The translations under genes and the position numbers were made by a program. The notes beneath the pieces were generated by a model, which was not told the origin of the DNA, did no database searches, and saw only the letters and a list, made by a program, of their open reading frames with translations. Below are positions 22,932 to 31,029 of a stretch of DNA of 60,433 nt, piece after piece. This DNA comes from an uncultured Bacillota bacterium (GTDB taxonomy: Bacteria > Bacillota > Clostridia > Peptostreptococcales > Anaerovoracaceae). The stretch covers positions 1,404-61,836 of the forward strand of contig CASFAX010000007.1 in the NCBI GenBank assembly GCA_949292945.1, read 5' to 3'. Positions within the stretch are counted from its first letter, which is position 1. The number at the start of each line of letters is the position of its first letter.

Positions 22932-23231
22932 ATGAAACTCTGGGAAATCGCGCACTCCCGTACAGGAGACAAGGGCAACATCTCCAATATTTCTCTGATT
23001 GCTTATAAACCTGAAGATTACGAAATGCTCAAGGAGAAGGTGACCGCAGAAAAGGTTAAAGAGCATTTTGCCGGAATGGTCAAGGGCGACGTGGTACGCT
23101 ACGAGCTGCCCAACATTCAGGCTCTCAATTTCGTAATGTACGATGCGCTGGGCGGCGGGGTAACACGTTCCCTGTCCGTCGATATGCACGGCAAAGGCTT
23201 AAGCTCCTATCTGCTCGATATGGAAATTTAA
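22932..23231 (+). CDS. AtuA-like C-terminal (ferredoxin-fold) partner subunit
   Basis: A 99-residue protein equivalent to the small C-terminal domain that some AtuA proteins carry fused. It opens with the typical LWEIAHSRTGDKGNISNISLI, where the R-x-GDKG segment is the most conserved part, and closes with GVTRSLSVDMHGKGLSSYLL. It starts 19 nt after the large subunit with a strong GGAGG site, so the two are made together and probably form a complex. It is the last gene of the sigma-54 operon. Confidence 0.88.
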   Translation: MKLWEIAHSRTGDKGNISNISLIAYKPEDYEMLKEKVTAEKVKEHFAGMVKGDVVRYELPNIQALNFVMYDALGGGVTRSLSVDMHGKGLSSYLLDMEI

Positions 23232-23268
23232 ATTTCCTGAGTTAAAACAGTTAAATAAATCCTCACAA

Positions 23269-23331
23269 AAAAGCAGAGTCTGTGCCGTTAGCGAAGAGAC
23301 AGTCGTAAACGGCCGGCTCTCTTTTTTCTTT
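23269..23331 (+). terminator. Likely terminator of the CitMHS-AtuA operon
   Basis: AGAG...CCGTT pairs with AACGG...CTCT around a loop, followed by CTTTTTTCTTTTT. The stem is imperfect but the U tract is strong. Confidence 0.55.
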
Positions 23332-23408
23332 TTCCTCTATTTCTCTACAACCATTTTACGTTGGGAGGGAAACGTGGAAATAGCAGGGAATAATTTACAG
23401 ATTTTGCC

Positions 23409-23437
23409 TTGACAAAATTTTACAGTCGTGTTATCCT
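23409..23437 (+). promoter_or_regulatory. Promoter of the YdbC-like gene
   Basis: TTGACA (23409-23414), 17-nt spacer, TATCCT (23432-23437). Confidence 0.65.
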
Positions 23438-23465
23438 TTAGCCATGACGAGGTGAGGAGGGATAC

Positions 23466-24050
23466 ATGACGGAGAAATCGGAAAGAACTATAAGTTTTGA
23501 AGTTAAGGAGCACATAGGAATAGTTGCAACCTACAGCTCAGGATGGAGCAAAGAGCTGAACTTGATTGCCTGGAACGGCGCTGCGCCGAAATACGACATC
23601 AGGGACTGGGATGAGACACACACCCATATGAGCAAGGGAGTTACCCTCTTTGAGGGAGAAATGCAGACTCTGATGGATATATACGTTCAGGCGAAGAATC
23701 GCAGAATCTTCGAGGAGGCGAAAAAGCAGCGGGAGGCCAGAGCCAGAGAGATTGAAGAGGGAAGGAAAGCCTACGCTCAGCGAAAGGCAGCTCTGGACAG
23801 GGCCATTGCGGCAAGGGACGAATCCTTAAACGCAGGTGAAAGCTTAAACAAAAGCGTAACTGAAGGCGGACTAGAAGGTGCAAACGAAAGCGCCCCTGAA
23901 GGAGCAGACGAATGCGTTTCTGAGGGCGCAGGCGAAGTCGCAGAGGAGCCGGATAACGCAGCATGGGTGGCAGACGCTGAGGATTGCCCGGAAGGCAGTG
24001 CGACCTGCTCCGGTAGCGACCCAGCCTGCCAGGACGGCGATGAGTTTTAA
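23466..24050 (+). CDS. PC4/YdbC-family ssDNA-binding protein with long acidic tail
   Basis: Residues 1-75 match the YdbC/PC4-like domain, a small single-stranded nucleic-acid-binding fold: ISFEVKEHIGIVATYSSGW, then KELNLIAWNG and KYDIRDWD, with GVTLFEGEM at the end. Residues 75-120 form a highly charged, probably coiled helix rich in Glu, Arg and Ala. Residues 120-194 are a low-complexity Glu/Ser/Gly/Ala tail with repeats of the type EGAxEx and three cysteines. Most YdbC proteins stop soon after the core, so this tail is unusual. It may modulate binding or be a spacer. It has its own promoter and terminator and a GAGGAGGG ribosome site. Confidence 0.8.
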   Translation: MTEKSERTISFEVKEHIGIVATYSSGWSKELNLIAWNGAAPKYDIRDWDETHTHMSKGVTLFEGEMQTLMDIYVQAKNRRIFEEAKKQREARAREIEEGRKAYAQRKAALDRAIAARDESLNAGESLNKSVTEGGLEGANESAPEGADECVSEGAGEVAEEPDNAAWVADAEDCPEGSATCSGSDPACQDGDEF

Positions 24051-24096
24051 CGGAAATGACGGAAAGCCTTATATAATTTCATATTCGAAAAGCAGA

Positions 24097-24128
24097 GCCG
24101 GCGGCACGGAAAATATGCCGCCGGTTTT
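24097..24128 (+). terminator. Terminator of the YdbC-like gene
   Basis: CCGGCGGCA/TGCCGCCGG stem, 9-nt loop, TTTT tail. Confidence 0.85.
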
Positions 24129-24196
24129 GCCGTTAAAACGGGCATTTCAGAGAACGATTAAACAGCGCAAAATCCCGCAAATTTCAGGCTCAGCTA

Positions 24197-24225
24197 TTGC
24201 AGCGGAAGGCATGCGGTGATATAAT
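24197..24225 (+). promoter_or_regulatory. Promoter of the three-gene membrane cluster
   Basis: TTGCAG (24197-24202), 17-nt spacer, TATAAT (24220-24225). Confidence 0.7.
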
Positions 24226-24294
24226 CGGAATTAAACAAAAACTCTGACTGTGGCGACTGCGTCCAGGGGCCGATTAGAGGGGAGGGACTGAACC

Positions 24295-24729
24295 ATGAAA
24301 AAATTTAGTGCAGGGACAAGAGCCATCATCGCATGGTCTGCCATATACACGGCCGTTGCAATAGCAGCGGGAATTTATTACAGGGGCATAGAGACAGATG
24401 GATACGGCGGCATAATTCCTAATATGGATACAGGGCTCTCAACTGCCGAGACGGTAATATTCTATGTCATTGTCTACGGAGGATTCGTAGTAAGCTGGCT
24501 TATAGGCTGCAGAATAAACGTTAATATCGACGAAGTAACGGAAAATCTCAAATGGCGAAAACTGGTGAGAGTTTCGTGGTTTGACCTGCCGCTGATTATT
24601 GTTGAGATTGTAATACTAGTCGCATGCTGGAACATGATGGCAGGTGCGATAGCCCTGGTCTGGGTTTACGCGGCAAGAAATCTGGTGTGGCTGTGGAAAT
24701 TCCGCAAAGAGCTGGGACTGGCGACGTGA
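24295..24729 (+). CDS. Paralogous membrane protein 1 of 3
   Basis: A 144-residue protein of unknown family with four predicted helices (about 10-29, 55-75, 97-115 and 117-133). It shares with the next two proteins an N-terminal block (SAGTRAIIAWSAIYT here; PAGIKAIIAWSLAYT and PAGTKAILVWSAVYT there), a central FYV...YGGFVV, and a C-terminal LWKFRKELGLA. No catalytic motif is visible. The start follows AGAGGGGAGGG. It is the first of three tandem genes that probably form one transcript. Confidence 0.75.
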   Translation: MKKFSAGTRAIIAWSAIYTAVAIAAGIYYRGIETDGYGGIIPNMDTGLSTAETVIFYVIVYGGFVVSWLIGCRINVNIDEVTENLKWRKLVRVSWFDLPLIIVEIVILVACWNMMAGAIALVWVYAARNLVWLWKFRKELGLAT

Positions 24730-24762
24730 TTACGAATTGAGATGATGAGAGAGGTGAGAGAT

Positions 24763-25212
24763 ATGGGAGAAGAGAAGACAAAAGGGATTCCGGCAGGAAT
24801 AAAGGCTATTATAGCCTGGTCGTTAGCGTACACCGTTATAGTCGTAGCAGCCTGCATATACTTCTGGGATGTCAGAGCGAGAGGTTACGGAGGCATCGTA
24901 CCTGATTCGCTGATTGGCGTAACTTACGGTGAAAGGGCAGTGTTTTACGCAATATGCTTTGGCGGATGGGTTGTGAATGTTCCGATTGTCGTAAAAATTC
25001 GCGGTCTCATTGAAAAAACCGACGGGTACAGATGGAAAGAAAAGCAGAAGAGGCAGTGTGTATTCGACATACCTTTTCTGATTGTAGCAGTAATCCTGCT
25101 GGTTGTATGCTGGCAGAGAGCAATAAGCTTTCTGGTAATAAGCGGGCTTTATATGCTTGGAAATGTTGAGAGATTATGGATTTACCGCAAAGAATTGGGG
25201 CTGGCGGAGTAA
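24763..25212 (+). CDS. Paralogous membrane protein 2 of 3
   Basis: A 149-residue copy of the same family: PAGIKAIIAWSLAYT start block, GYGGIVPDS loop also seen in copy 1, and an LWIYRKELGLAE end. It has four predicted helices. The ATG at 24763 (MGEEKTK) was taken because GAGGTGAGAG precedes it; the frame is open 7 codons more. The spacing of 33 nt from copy 1 and the closely similar termini indicate tandem duplication. Function is unknown. Confidence 0.75.
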   Translation: MGEEKTKGIPAGIKAIIAWSLAYTVIVVAACIYFWDVRARGYGGIVPDSLIGVTYGERAVFYAICFGGWVVNVPIVVKIRGLIEKTDGYRWKEKQKRQCVFDIPFLIVAVILLVVCWQRAISFLVISGLYMLGNVERLWIYRKELGLAE

Positions 25213-25244
25213 CCAGGGCACCATCAGAGGGGAGATGTATCGTG

Positions 25245-25700
25245 ATGATGGAAAAAATCAGAGCGCTTCCGGCAGGAACAAAGGCCATTCTCGTATGGTC
25301 GGCGGTGTATACAGCGATAGTCATAGTGACGTGCATCTATTTCCGTAATGTTATAGCGCTATTTGCTGTAGATATCCTCTTTCCGTGGGAAGACATCGGA
25401 CTTACCCATCCGGAGGCAATAGCGTTTTACTCAGTAACGTACGGCGGGTTCATCGTTAACGGCCTTATCTGTTGCAGAATCTGGGCGAATGTGGAAGAGA
25501 AAGACGAGGACGCACTTTACAAAGGATGGAGACTCTACGTTAACTACGAAATCATAGCGGTCATGGCATTGCTTGCGATGATAGTTATCGGGTGGAACCG
25601 TATAGTCGGGCTGACCATCGCCCTGTGGTTCTTCGTGCCAGGAAATCTGACGAGTCTCTGGAGATTTCGCAAATTGCTGAACCTGGTTCGGGAAGAGTAG
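25245..25700 (+). CDS. Paralogous membrane protein 3 of 3
   Basis: A 151-residue third copy: PAGTKAILVWSAVYT block, YGGFIVNGLI centre and LWRFRKLLNLVREE end. It is more diverged in the loop after helix 1 and in the C-terminal residues. The GAGGGGAG site and the bases before it (AGGGC...ATCAGAGGGGAG) resemble those before copy 1, so the duplication included the leader. The ATG at 25245 was chosen over an upstream frame overlapping copy 2. Confidence 0.72.
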   Translation: MMEKIRALPAGTKAILVWSAVYTAIVIVTCIYFRNVIALFAVDILFPWEDIGLTHPEAIAFYSVTYGGFIVNGLICCRIWANVEEKDEDALYKGWRLYVNYEIIAVMALLAMIVIGWNRIVGLTIALWFFVPGNLTSLWRFRKLLNLVREE

Positions 25701-25808
25701 GAAAGGGCGGTCAAAGAGCGGTTATAGTAAAATAAAATTTCAGCGCGATGTTACGATAAAATCGTTATCGCAAAAAGAAATAAACAGGCTATGATGCGAT
25801 GACGCAGC

Positions 25809-25836
25809 TTTTAAGGCGAAATTTTTAAGGCGAAAT
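25809..25836. repeat. Exact tandem duplication of a 14-bp unit
   Basis: TTTTAAGGCGAAAT occurs at 25809-25822 and again at 25823-25836 without a mismatch. Confidence 0.85.
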
Positions 25837-25873
25837 AAGTATGGTGGGGCAGCGCAAGTTGCCTCCTTTTTAT

Positions 25874-25902
25874 TTGCTAAACGGCCGCCTTTGGAGTAGA
25901 AT
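25874..25902 (+). promoter_or_regulatory. Promoter of the nucleoside kinase gene
   Basis: TTGCTA (25874-25879), 17-nt spacer, TAGAAT (25897-25902). Confidence 0.55.
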
Positions 25903-26046
25903 ATGAGATACAGCGCGAAACAGGCGAAGAATTCGAGGCGTGCACACAGTATACACACAAAATAGGCGCGCAAAAGTAGGCGAACGCGCAAATTAGCCGC
26001 GCATCGCGCACATCGACTATCAAAACACAAGGAAACGAGGAAAAGC

Positions 26047-27714
26047 ATGAGGATTAGACTGAGAACGGAGCCCAGAGGGGATTACAGGAATATAGACGTC
26101 ATGACGGGGACTTCCGTCAAGGAAATCGCGGACGATTTGGCGGACGAACTGCCATACACGGTGCTGGCGGCCAAAGTCGATAACCACATAGAGGACTTGA
26201 ATTTTGTGCTGGAGGAGCCGTGCAAGGTGGAGCTTCTCGATATGAGAACCCAGGCGGCGAACCTCATTTACCAGTACAGTTTGTCCCTTATGTACCTTAA
26301 GGCAGTCAAGGATGTTTTGGGCGACGACGTCAGGGTTGAGATTCAGAACTCCCTGAACAAGGGCCTTTACACGGAGATTAAGACGAAAGAGCCGGTTACT
26401 GAGGAGCAGGTGCAGGCTGTTGAAAACCGCATGAGGGAGATGGTCGACGCGGACCTGCCGTTTATAAAGACCGTTGTGGACAGGGAAGAAGCCATAAGAA
26501 TTATAAAAGAAGACGGCAGAGAGGAAAAGCTAAGGCTGCTTTCGGAGAACCTGGGAATAGAAAAGGTGAAGTTTTACACCTTGGACGGTTACAGGAATTT
26601 CTTCTACGGGTTCATGACGCCGTCTACCGGATATATAAAGTACTTTCAGCTTATGAAGTACCGCCGGGGCGTGCTGCTGAGATTTCCTCATCCGTCGGCG
26701 CCGGACAGAATCCCGGATTACGTGGACGAAGTGAAGCTTTATCAGGCATTTGGAGAGCAGACCAGGTGGGACGCTCTTTTAGGGGTGAACTACGTTGCCG
26801 ACCTTAACGACAAAATAGAAAGCGGCGAGTACAAGGAGCTCATTCAGCTGTCCGAGGCTCTTCACGAAAAGAAGATTGCGGAAATCGCCGATATGATAAA
26901 GACGCAGAAGAAGAGGCTGGTGCTCATTGCAGGCCCGTCGTCATCGGGAAAGACCACCTTTGCAAGAAGGCTCTGCATTCAGCTTCGGGTAAACGCCCTC
27001 AGACCTCTCTACATGGGAACAGACGATTACTTTGTGGAAAGAGAGAACACCCCGGTGGACGAAAAGGGGGAAAAGGATTTTGAAAATCTTGATGCCCTTG
27101 ACATAGATCTTTTCAACAGGAATATGAACGACCTTCTGGCGGGGAAGAAGGTTGACCTTCCGGAGTTTGACTTCATGACGGGCCACAAAGTCTTTGGAAA
27201 GAGGATAACCTCCATCGACCCGTCCCAGCCCATAGTCATAGAAGGAATTCACGGTCTGAACGGGAAGCTGACGGAATTCATTCCTGACGAGGAGAAGTTC
27301 AAGATTTACATAAGCCCTCTGACTCAGCTCAACATCGACATGCATAACCGTATACCGACTACCGACGAGAGAATGTTAAGGCGCATGGTGAGAGACTACC
27401 TCTACAGGGGTCACAGCGCCCAGAGCACCATAAACCAGTGGCCGAAAGTCCGGGCAGGGGAGGACAGGAACATATTCCCGTACAGCGGCGAGGCCGACGT
27501 GCTCTTTAACTCCTACCATGTGTACGAAATTTCAGTATTGAAAAAGTACGCCGAGCCACTCCTTCGCAAAATAGCTCCTGATGAGGAGGAATACGCCGAA
27601 GCCGTGAGAATGCTTAAGTTTCTCCGATTCTTCAGGACTATCGAGGACGACAGCATAATCGTAAACAACTCCATAATAAGGGAATTTATCGGAGGCAGCA
27701 TTTTTGTGGACTAA
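26047..27714 (+). CDS. Nucleoside kinase with TGS/ThrRS-like N-terminus (uridine kinase family)
   Basis: A 555-residue protein: a TGS-like domain (about 1-65), a region resembling the second additional domain of threonyl-tRNA synthetase (about 66-270), and a C-terminal P-loop kinase of the uridine/phosphoribulokinase type, with Walker A GPSSSGKTTFARR at about 295-307 and IVIEGIHGLNG near 397. The architecture is a known Firmicute nucleoside kinase whose N-terminal role is unclear. It may phosphorylate uridine or another nucleoside; the nearby psuG product uracil does not directly feed it. The ATG follows GAGGAAAAGC. aroE starts 34 nt downstream and may be co-transcribed. Confidence 0.88.
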   Translation: MRIRLRTEPRGDYRNIDVMTGTSVKEIADDLADELPYTVLAAKVDNHIEDLNFVLEEPCKVELLDMRTQAANLIYQYSLSLMYLKAVKDVLGDDVRVEIQNSLNKGLYTEIKTKEPVTEEQVQAVENRMREMVDADLPFIKTVVDREEAIRIIKEDGREEKLRLLSENLGIEKVKFYTLDGYRNFFYGFMTPSTGYIKYFQLMKYRRGVLLRFPHPSAPDRIPDYVDEVKLYQAFGEQTRWDALLGVNYVADLNDKIESGEYKELIQLSEALHEKKIAEIADMIKTQKKRLVLIAGPSSSGKTTFARRLCIQLRVNALRPLYMGTDDYFVERENTPVDEKGEKDFENLDALDIDLFNRNMNDLLAGKKVDLPEFDFMTGHKVFGKRITSIDPSQPIVIEGIHGLNGKLTEFIPDEEKFKIYISPLTQLNIDMHNRIPTTDERMLRRMVRDYLYRGHSAQSTINQWPKVRAGEDRNIFPYSGEADVLFNSYHVYEISVLKKYAEPLLRKIAPDEEEYAEAVRMLKFLRFFRTIEDDSIIVNNSIIREFIGGSIFVD

Positions 27715-27748
27715 GCCGGGCTGCCTGCTGATTCGGAAAGGATTGTAA

Positions 27749-28630
27749 ATGAACGATTTGATTGAAACTATGAGGATTACAGGCCATACCGGGCTCTTTG
27801 CTCTCTTTGCGTCCCCGGCGGCTCACTCCGGGTCTCCCGCCATGTTTAACGCAAGCTTCAGGGAAAGAGGTCTGGACTACGTGTACCTGGCTTTTGACGT
27901 GGGAGAAGATGAGATAGGTGACGCGGTTAAGGCGGTAAGGCTTTTAGGCATCAAAATGTTCAACCTGTCCATGCCCAACAAAACCGCAGTAATCCCCTGC
28001 CTTGACCGCATATCCACGGAAGCTGAGCTTATAGGGGCCGTAAACACGGTGGTAAATGAGGACGGCGTGCTTACAGGCTACAACACAGACGGCTACGGAG
28101 CCCTTGCAGCTTTTGGCGAGGCAGGAGGAAAAATCACAGGAAGGACTGTGACGGTGCTGGGGGCAGGAGGTGCGGGAAGAGCGGTAATCGCCCAGCTTGC
28201 CCTTGACGGCGCAGAGAAGATATACGTCATGCTGAGAAGAGGAAGCTTTGAAAAGCACCGGGCTTTCATAGAAAATGTCAGTGGGCGCACAGGATGCCCT
28301 GTGGAGATTAGGGATATGGAGGATGAATCCGAGGTGAAGAGGACGCTAAAGGAAAGCAGGGTTCTCATAAATACCACCAACGTTGGAATGAACCCGAATC
28401 CAGATGAAACCCCTGTGCCTTTTAAGGATGTTCTTCACGAAAATCTTGAAGTCTTTGACGTGGTATACTACCCGGAAGAGACGCGCCTTATGAAGGATGC
28501 AAAAGCGGCAGGATGCAGGGTGGTTGCTGGGGGCAGAGGCATGCTCCTTCACCAGGGGGCAAAGGGCTTTAAGCTGGCTACAGGAATGGATATGCCTCTT
28601 GCGGCAGTCAGAAGAGAGTGGGGAAAATAG
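27749..28630 (+). CDS. aroE: Shikimate dehydrogenase
   Basis: NADPH-dependent reduction of 3-dehydroshikimate, step 4 of the shikimate pathway. It has 293 residues. The substrate-binding HSGSPAMFN lies at 26-34, the catalytic lysine segment SMPNKT near 74-79, NTVVN near 100, the second substrate Asp in GYNTDGYG near 112, and a Rossmann glycine turn GAGGAGRA near 138. The C-terminal GMLLHQGAKGF contains the conserved Gln. All active residues are present. No other aro genes are nearby. The ribosome site AAAGGA is modest. It ends at a clear terminator. Confidence 0.95.
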   Translation: MNDLIETMRITGHTGLFALFASPAAHSGSPAMFNASFRERGLDYVYLAFDVGEDEIGDAVKAVRLLGIKMFNLSMPNKTAVIPCLDRISTEAELIGAVNTVVNEDGVLTGYNTDGYGALAAFGEAGGKITGRTVTVLGAGGAGRAVIAQLALDGAEKIYVMLRRGSFEKHRAFIENVSGRTGCPVEIRDMEDESEVKRTLKESRVLINTTNVGMNPNPDETPVPFKDVLHENLEVFDVVYYPEETRLMKDAKAAGCRVVAGGRGMLLHQGAKGFKLATGMDMPLAAVRREWGK

Positions 28631-28646
28631 TCTTTATATGCATCAG

Positions 28647-28679
28647 AACCGGCCTGAAGAGCCGGTTTTGTTCGTTTTT
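28647..28679 (+). terminator. Terminator after aroE
   Basis: AACCGGC/GCCGGTT stem, 7-nt loop, then TTGTTCGTTTTT. Confidence 0.85.
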
Positions 28680-28681
28680 CC

Positions 28682-28710
28682 TTGACGGCCGCCCGGCTGT
28701 CTAATATAAT
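28682..28710 (+). promoter_or_regulatory. Promoter of the Na/Pi cotransporter gene
   Basis: TTGACG (28682-28687), 17-nt spacer, TATAAT (28705-28710). Confidence 0.8.
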
Positions 28711-28769
28711 TTTTACGGATAAATCACCGGGCGGAGATTCCGCTGATTTTGAGAGGAGAAAAAGAAAAT

Positions 28770-30413
28770 ATGAGTTTTACTTTAGTCCTGGGTCTGTTGG
28801 GCGGTCTTGCCCTGTTCCTTTACGGAATGCAGATGATGAGCCAGGGTCTTGAGGCTGCGGCCGGTAACAGGATGAAGGGAATCCTTGAAAAGCTTACGGC
28901 TAACAGATTTCTCGGCGTTGCAGTCGGAGCCGGTATTACGGCCATCATCCAGTCGTCGTCAGCTACTACCGTAATGGTGGTTGGATTCGTCAACTCGGGT
29001 CTCATGACCCTTAACCAGGCCGTGTGGATAATAATGGGCGCCAATATCGGTACCACCATAACCGGTCAGCTCGTAGCCCTCGACGCCGGAGCCATAGCGC
29101 CGCTGTTTGCGTTTATCGGCGTGGCGATGGTAGTGTTCTTCAAGAAAGTCACATTCCATAACTACGGACAGATTATAGCCGGATTCGGTATTCTGTTCAT
29201 AGGCATGGAGATGATGAGCACGGCCATGGAGCCGCTGAGAGATTCGGAAGGATTTATAAATCTGATGACCAGCTTCTCCAATCCGCTTCTTGGAATACTG
29301 GCAGGAGCTGTGTTTACAGCCATCATTCAGTCGTCGTCGGCTTCCGTAGGTATTCTGCAGGCTCTTGCCGTAAGCGGACTTATAGGGCTGGATAACGCAG
29401 TATTCGTGCTGTTCGGTCAGAACATAGGTACGTGTATAACGGCTATTCTGGCTTCCATTGGAACCAGCAGAAACGCCAAGAGAACCACTATCATCCACCT
29501 GATGTTCAATATCATCGGTACCATCATCTTCACTACGGTGTGCATACTGACGCCGCTGACGGATCTGGTGGAATCGTGGACTCCGGGAAGAGTGGCTGCC
29601 CAGATAGCCAACATGCACACTTTGTTCAATATAACGACCACCATCATCCTCCTGCCTTTCGGAAACTACCTGGCAGCCCTTGCAAGGAGAATCCTTCCTG
29701 AGCACAGCTCCGAGGATGCAGGCGTTCAGAAGCTCTTATATCTTAAGCCTGTCATGAAGCCGGACGAGTATGCCATAGGTACTTCATCCATAATCATGAA
29801 CAGCGTTTCAAACGAGCTTAAGAGAATGGCCGAGATGGTAAAGACAAACGTGAGCGAAAGCTTTGACGCCGTTACCGAGGGCACTACGGCAAAGCTTGAA
29901 GATGTCTCTGAAAGGGAAGATTACATCGACTTCCTGAATAAGGAAATCTCCAGATACATCAGCAACATGATGATTCACGAGACCAACGCCAGCGACCTTA
30001 AGAGGATAAACGGCTACTTCAGAATATGCACAAACCTTGAGCGCATAGGCGATCACGCCATGAACATATGCGAATACACCCAGCTCATCGAGGAAAAGCA
30101 TATCAGGTTCACCCCTGAGGCCATGAAGGAAATCGCCAGCATGAAGGAAGCCAGCCTGAGCAGTATGGATATGATTTCAGGCATGAGTACCCTTGACCTT
30201 GACAAGTACACCGAGGTTGTAGCGCTGGAGCAGAAGATAGACGATATGACCGATGCCTACAGGGAGAATCAGATAGTCCGCATGAGACACGCCACCTGCG
30301 ACAACGACGGCGCGGTTCTCTACACCGAGCTCCTTACGGACTTCGAGCGTATAGGCGACCACATGCTGAATATCGCTCAGGAGCTGGCGCCTGATCTTGC
30401 TGCCGCCGAGTAG
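28770..30413 (+). CDS. Sodium-phosphate cotransporter (NptA/YjbB type) with PhoU-like C-terminus
   Basis: A 547-residue membrane protein of the Na/Pi-cotransporter family (PF02690). The two inverted half-repeats each carry the hallmark QSSSA: AIIQSSSATTVMVV near 54 and AIIQSSSASVGILQ near 190. Eight or so helices are followed by a cytoplasmic C-terminal part (about 335-545) of PhoU-like helices with LERIGDHAMNICE and FERIGDHMLNIA, the metal-binding signature. It may import or export phosphate under PhoU-like control. The ATG at 28770 has GAGAGGAG upstream; the 7-codon longer frame is not needed. It has its own promoter. Confidence 0.92.
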   Translation: MSFTLVLGLLGGLALFLYGMQMMSQGLEAAAGNRMKGILEKLTANRFLGVAVGAGITAIIQSSSATTVMVVGFVNSGLMTLNQAVWIIMGANIGTTITGQLVALDAGAIAPLFAFIGVAMVVFFKKVTFHNYGQIIAGFGILFIGMEMMSTAMEPLRDSEGFINLMTSFSNPLLGILAGAVFTAIIQSSSASVGILQALAVSGLIGLDNAVFVLFGQNIGTCITAILASIGTSRNAKRTTIIHLMFNIIGTIIFTTVCILTPLTDLVESWTPGRVAAQIANMHTLFNITTTIILLPFGNYLAALARRILPEHSSEDAGVQKLLYLKPVMKPDEYAIGTSSIIMNSVSNELKRMAEMVKTNVSESFDAVTEGTTAKLEDVSEREDYIDFLNKEISRYISNMMIHETNASDLKRINGYFRICTNLERIGDHAMNICEYTQLIEEKHIRFTPEAMKEIASMKEASLSSMDMISGMSTLDLDKYTEVVALEQKIDDMTDAYRENQIVRMRHATCDNDGAVLYTELLTDFERIGDHMLNIAQELAPDLAAAE

Positions 30414-30477
30414 CGAACAGTATAGAGGGAAGGTATCGCAAAATCTTAAACATCAGAAAATCTTCATAATTACTGCG

Positions 30478-30506
30478 TTGATAAGCGAAGTGTTTTAGGC
30501 TATACT
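30478..30506 (+). promoter_or_regulatory. Promoter of the 140-residue membrane protein
   Basis: TTGATA (30478-30483), 17-nt spacer, TATACT (30501-30506). Confidence 0.7.
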
Positions 30507-30548
30507 GTAGGAAGCAGCTTGGATTTTTCGCAAGGGGACCCGGGGAAA

Positions 30549-30971
30549 ATGAAGATATACGGCAGAAAGAAATTTATCATAGGGACGGGAATGCTCATTC
30601 TTGCAGTGCTTCTGGTGTTTACCACCGTGCTTTCGGGGCGCATAAGAATGATCAGCCTCCTGTGCGGGGCGGCGTTTATCGTCATCGGAATCAACGCTAT
30701 CTGTGCATCATCAGGTAAAGGAAAATCGTGTTCCGGATGCGAGAGTGCCGAGGCTGAGGCGGAAGCCGCAAAGGCTGTTCTGTTCATAATGCAGCTCTGC
30801 TGCATCGCGGCGGTTGCGGTGGCCGTAATGGTCTATACGCTGGTCGACAGGTACTCCGATGAGTGCAAGGGTATAATGCTTACGACCGGCATTATGCTGG
30901 CAGTGTCGTTTCTGATGGAGTGGGCTTTTGAGAGCCTTTTCAGAAAGCGCAAAATGAGAGATAAGAAGTAG
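30549..30971 (+). CDS. Small membrane protein with Cys/Glu/Ala linker, unknown function
   Basis: A 140-residue protein that I do not recognise. Two helical pairs (about 8-28 and 33-50; 75-97 and 105-123) flank a cytoplasmic or external linker, CASSGKGKSCSGCES, followed by an Ala/Glu repeat. The linker CSGC could bind metal or form a disulfide. The C-terminus is strongly basic (FRKRKMRDKK). The ATG at 30549 has only a GGGG site. It is transcribed from a good promoter and ends at a bidirectional hairpin. Confidence 0.65.
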   Translation: MKIYGRKKFIIGTGMLILAVLLVFTTVLSGRIRMISLLCGAAFIVIGINAICASSGKGKSCSGCESAEAEAEAAKAVLFIMQLCCIAAVAVAVMVYTLVDRYSDECKGIMLTTGIMLAVSFLMEWAFESLFRKRKMRDKK

Positions 30972-30975
30972 AAAA

Positions 30976-31018
30976 AGAGCGCCCTGGGCTTTGATATAAA
31001 GCCTGGGACGCTCTCTTT
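30976..31018. terminator. Bidirectional terminator
   Basis: AGAGCG/CGCTCT outer and GGCTTT/AAAGCC inner stems. The minus strand ends in CTTTTTC and the plus strand in CTCTTTAAATT. It serves the convergent small membrane gene and dfx. Confidence 0.75.
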
Positions 31019-31029
31019 AAATTCGCATA

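Larger units (their letters stand above)
25701..26046. other. Intergenic region and long leader before the nucleoside kinase
   Basis: It contains a CGATAA/TTATCG inverted pair near 25754-25770, an exact tandem 14-bp repeat (25809-25836), a promoter (25874-25902) and a 138-nt leader rich in GCGC words. No gene is supported. Confidence 0.5.
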
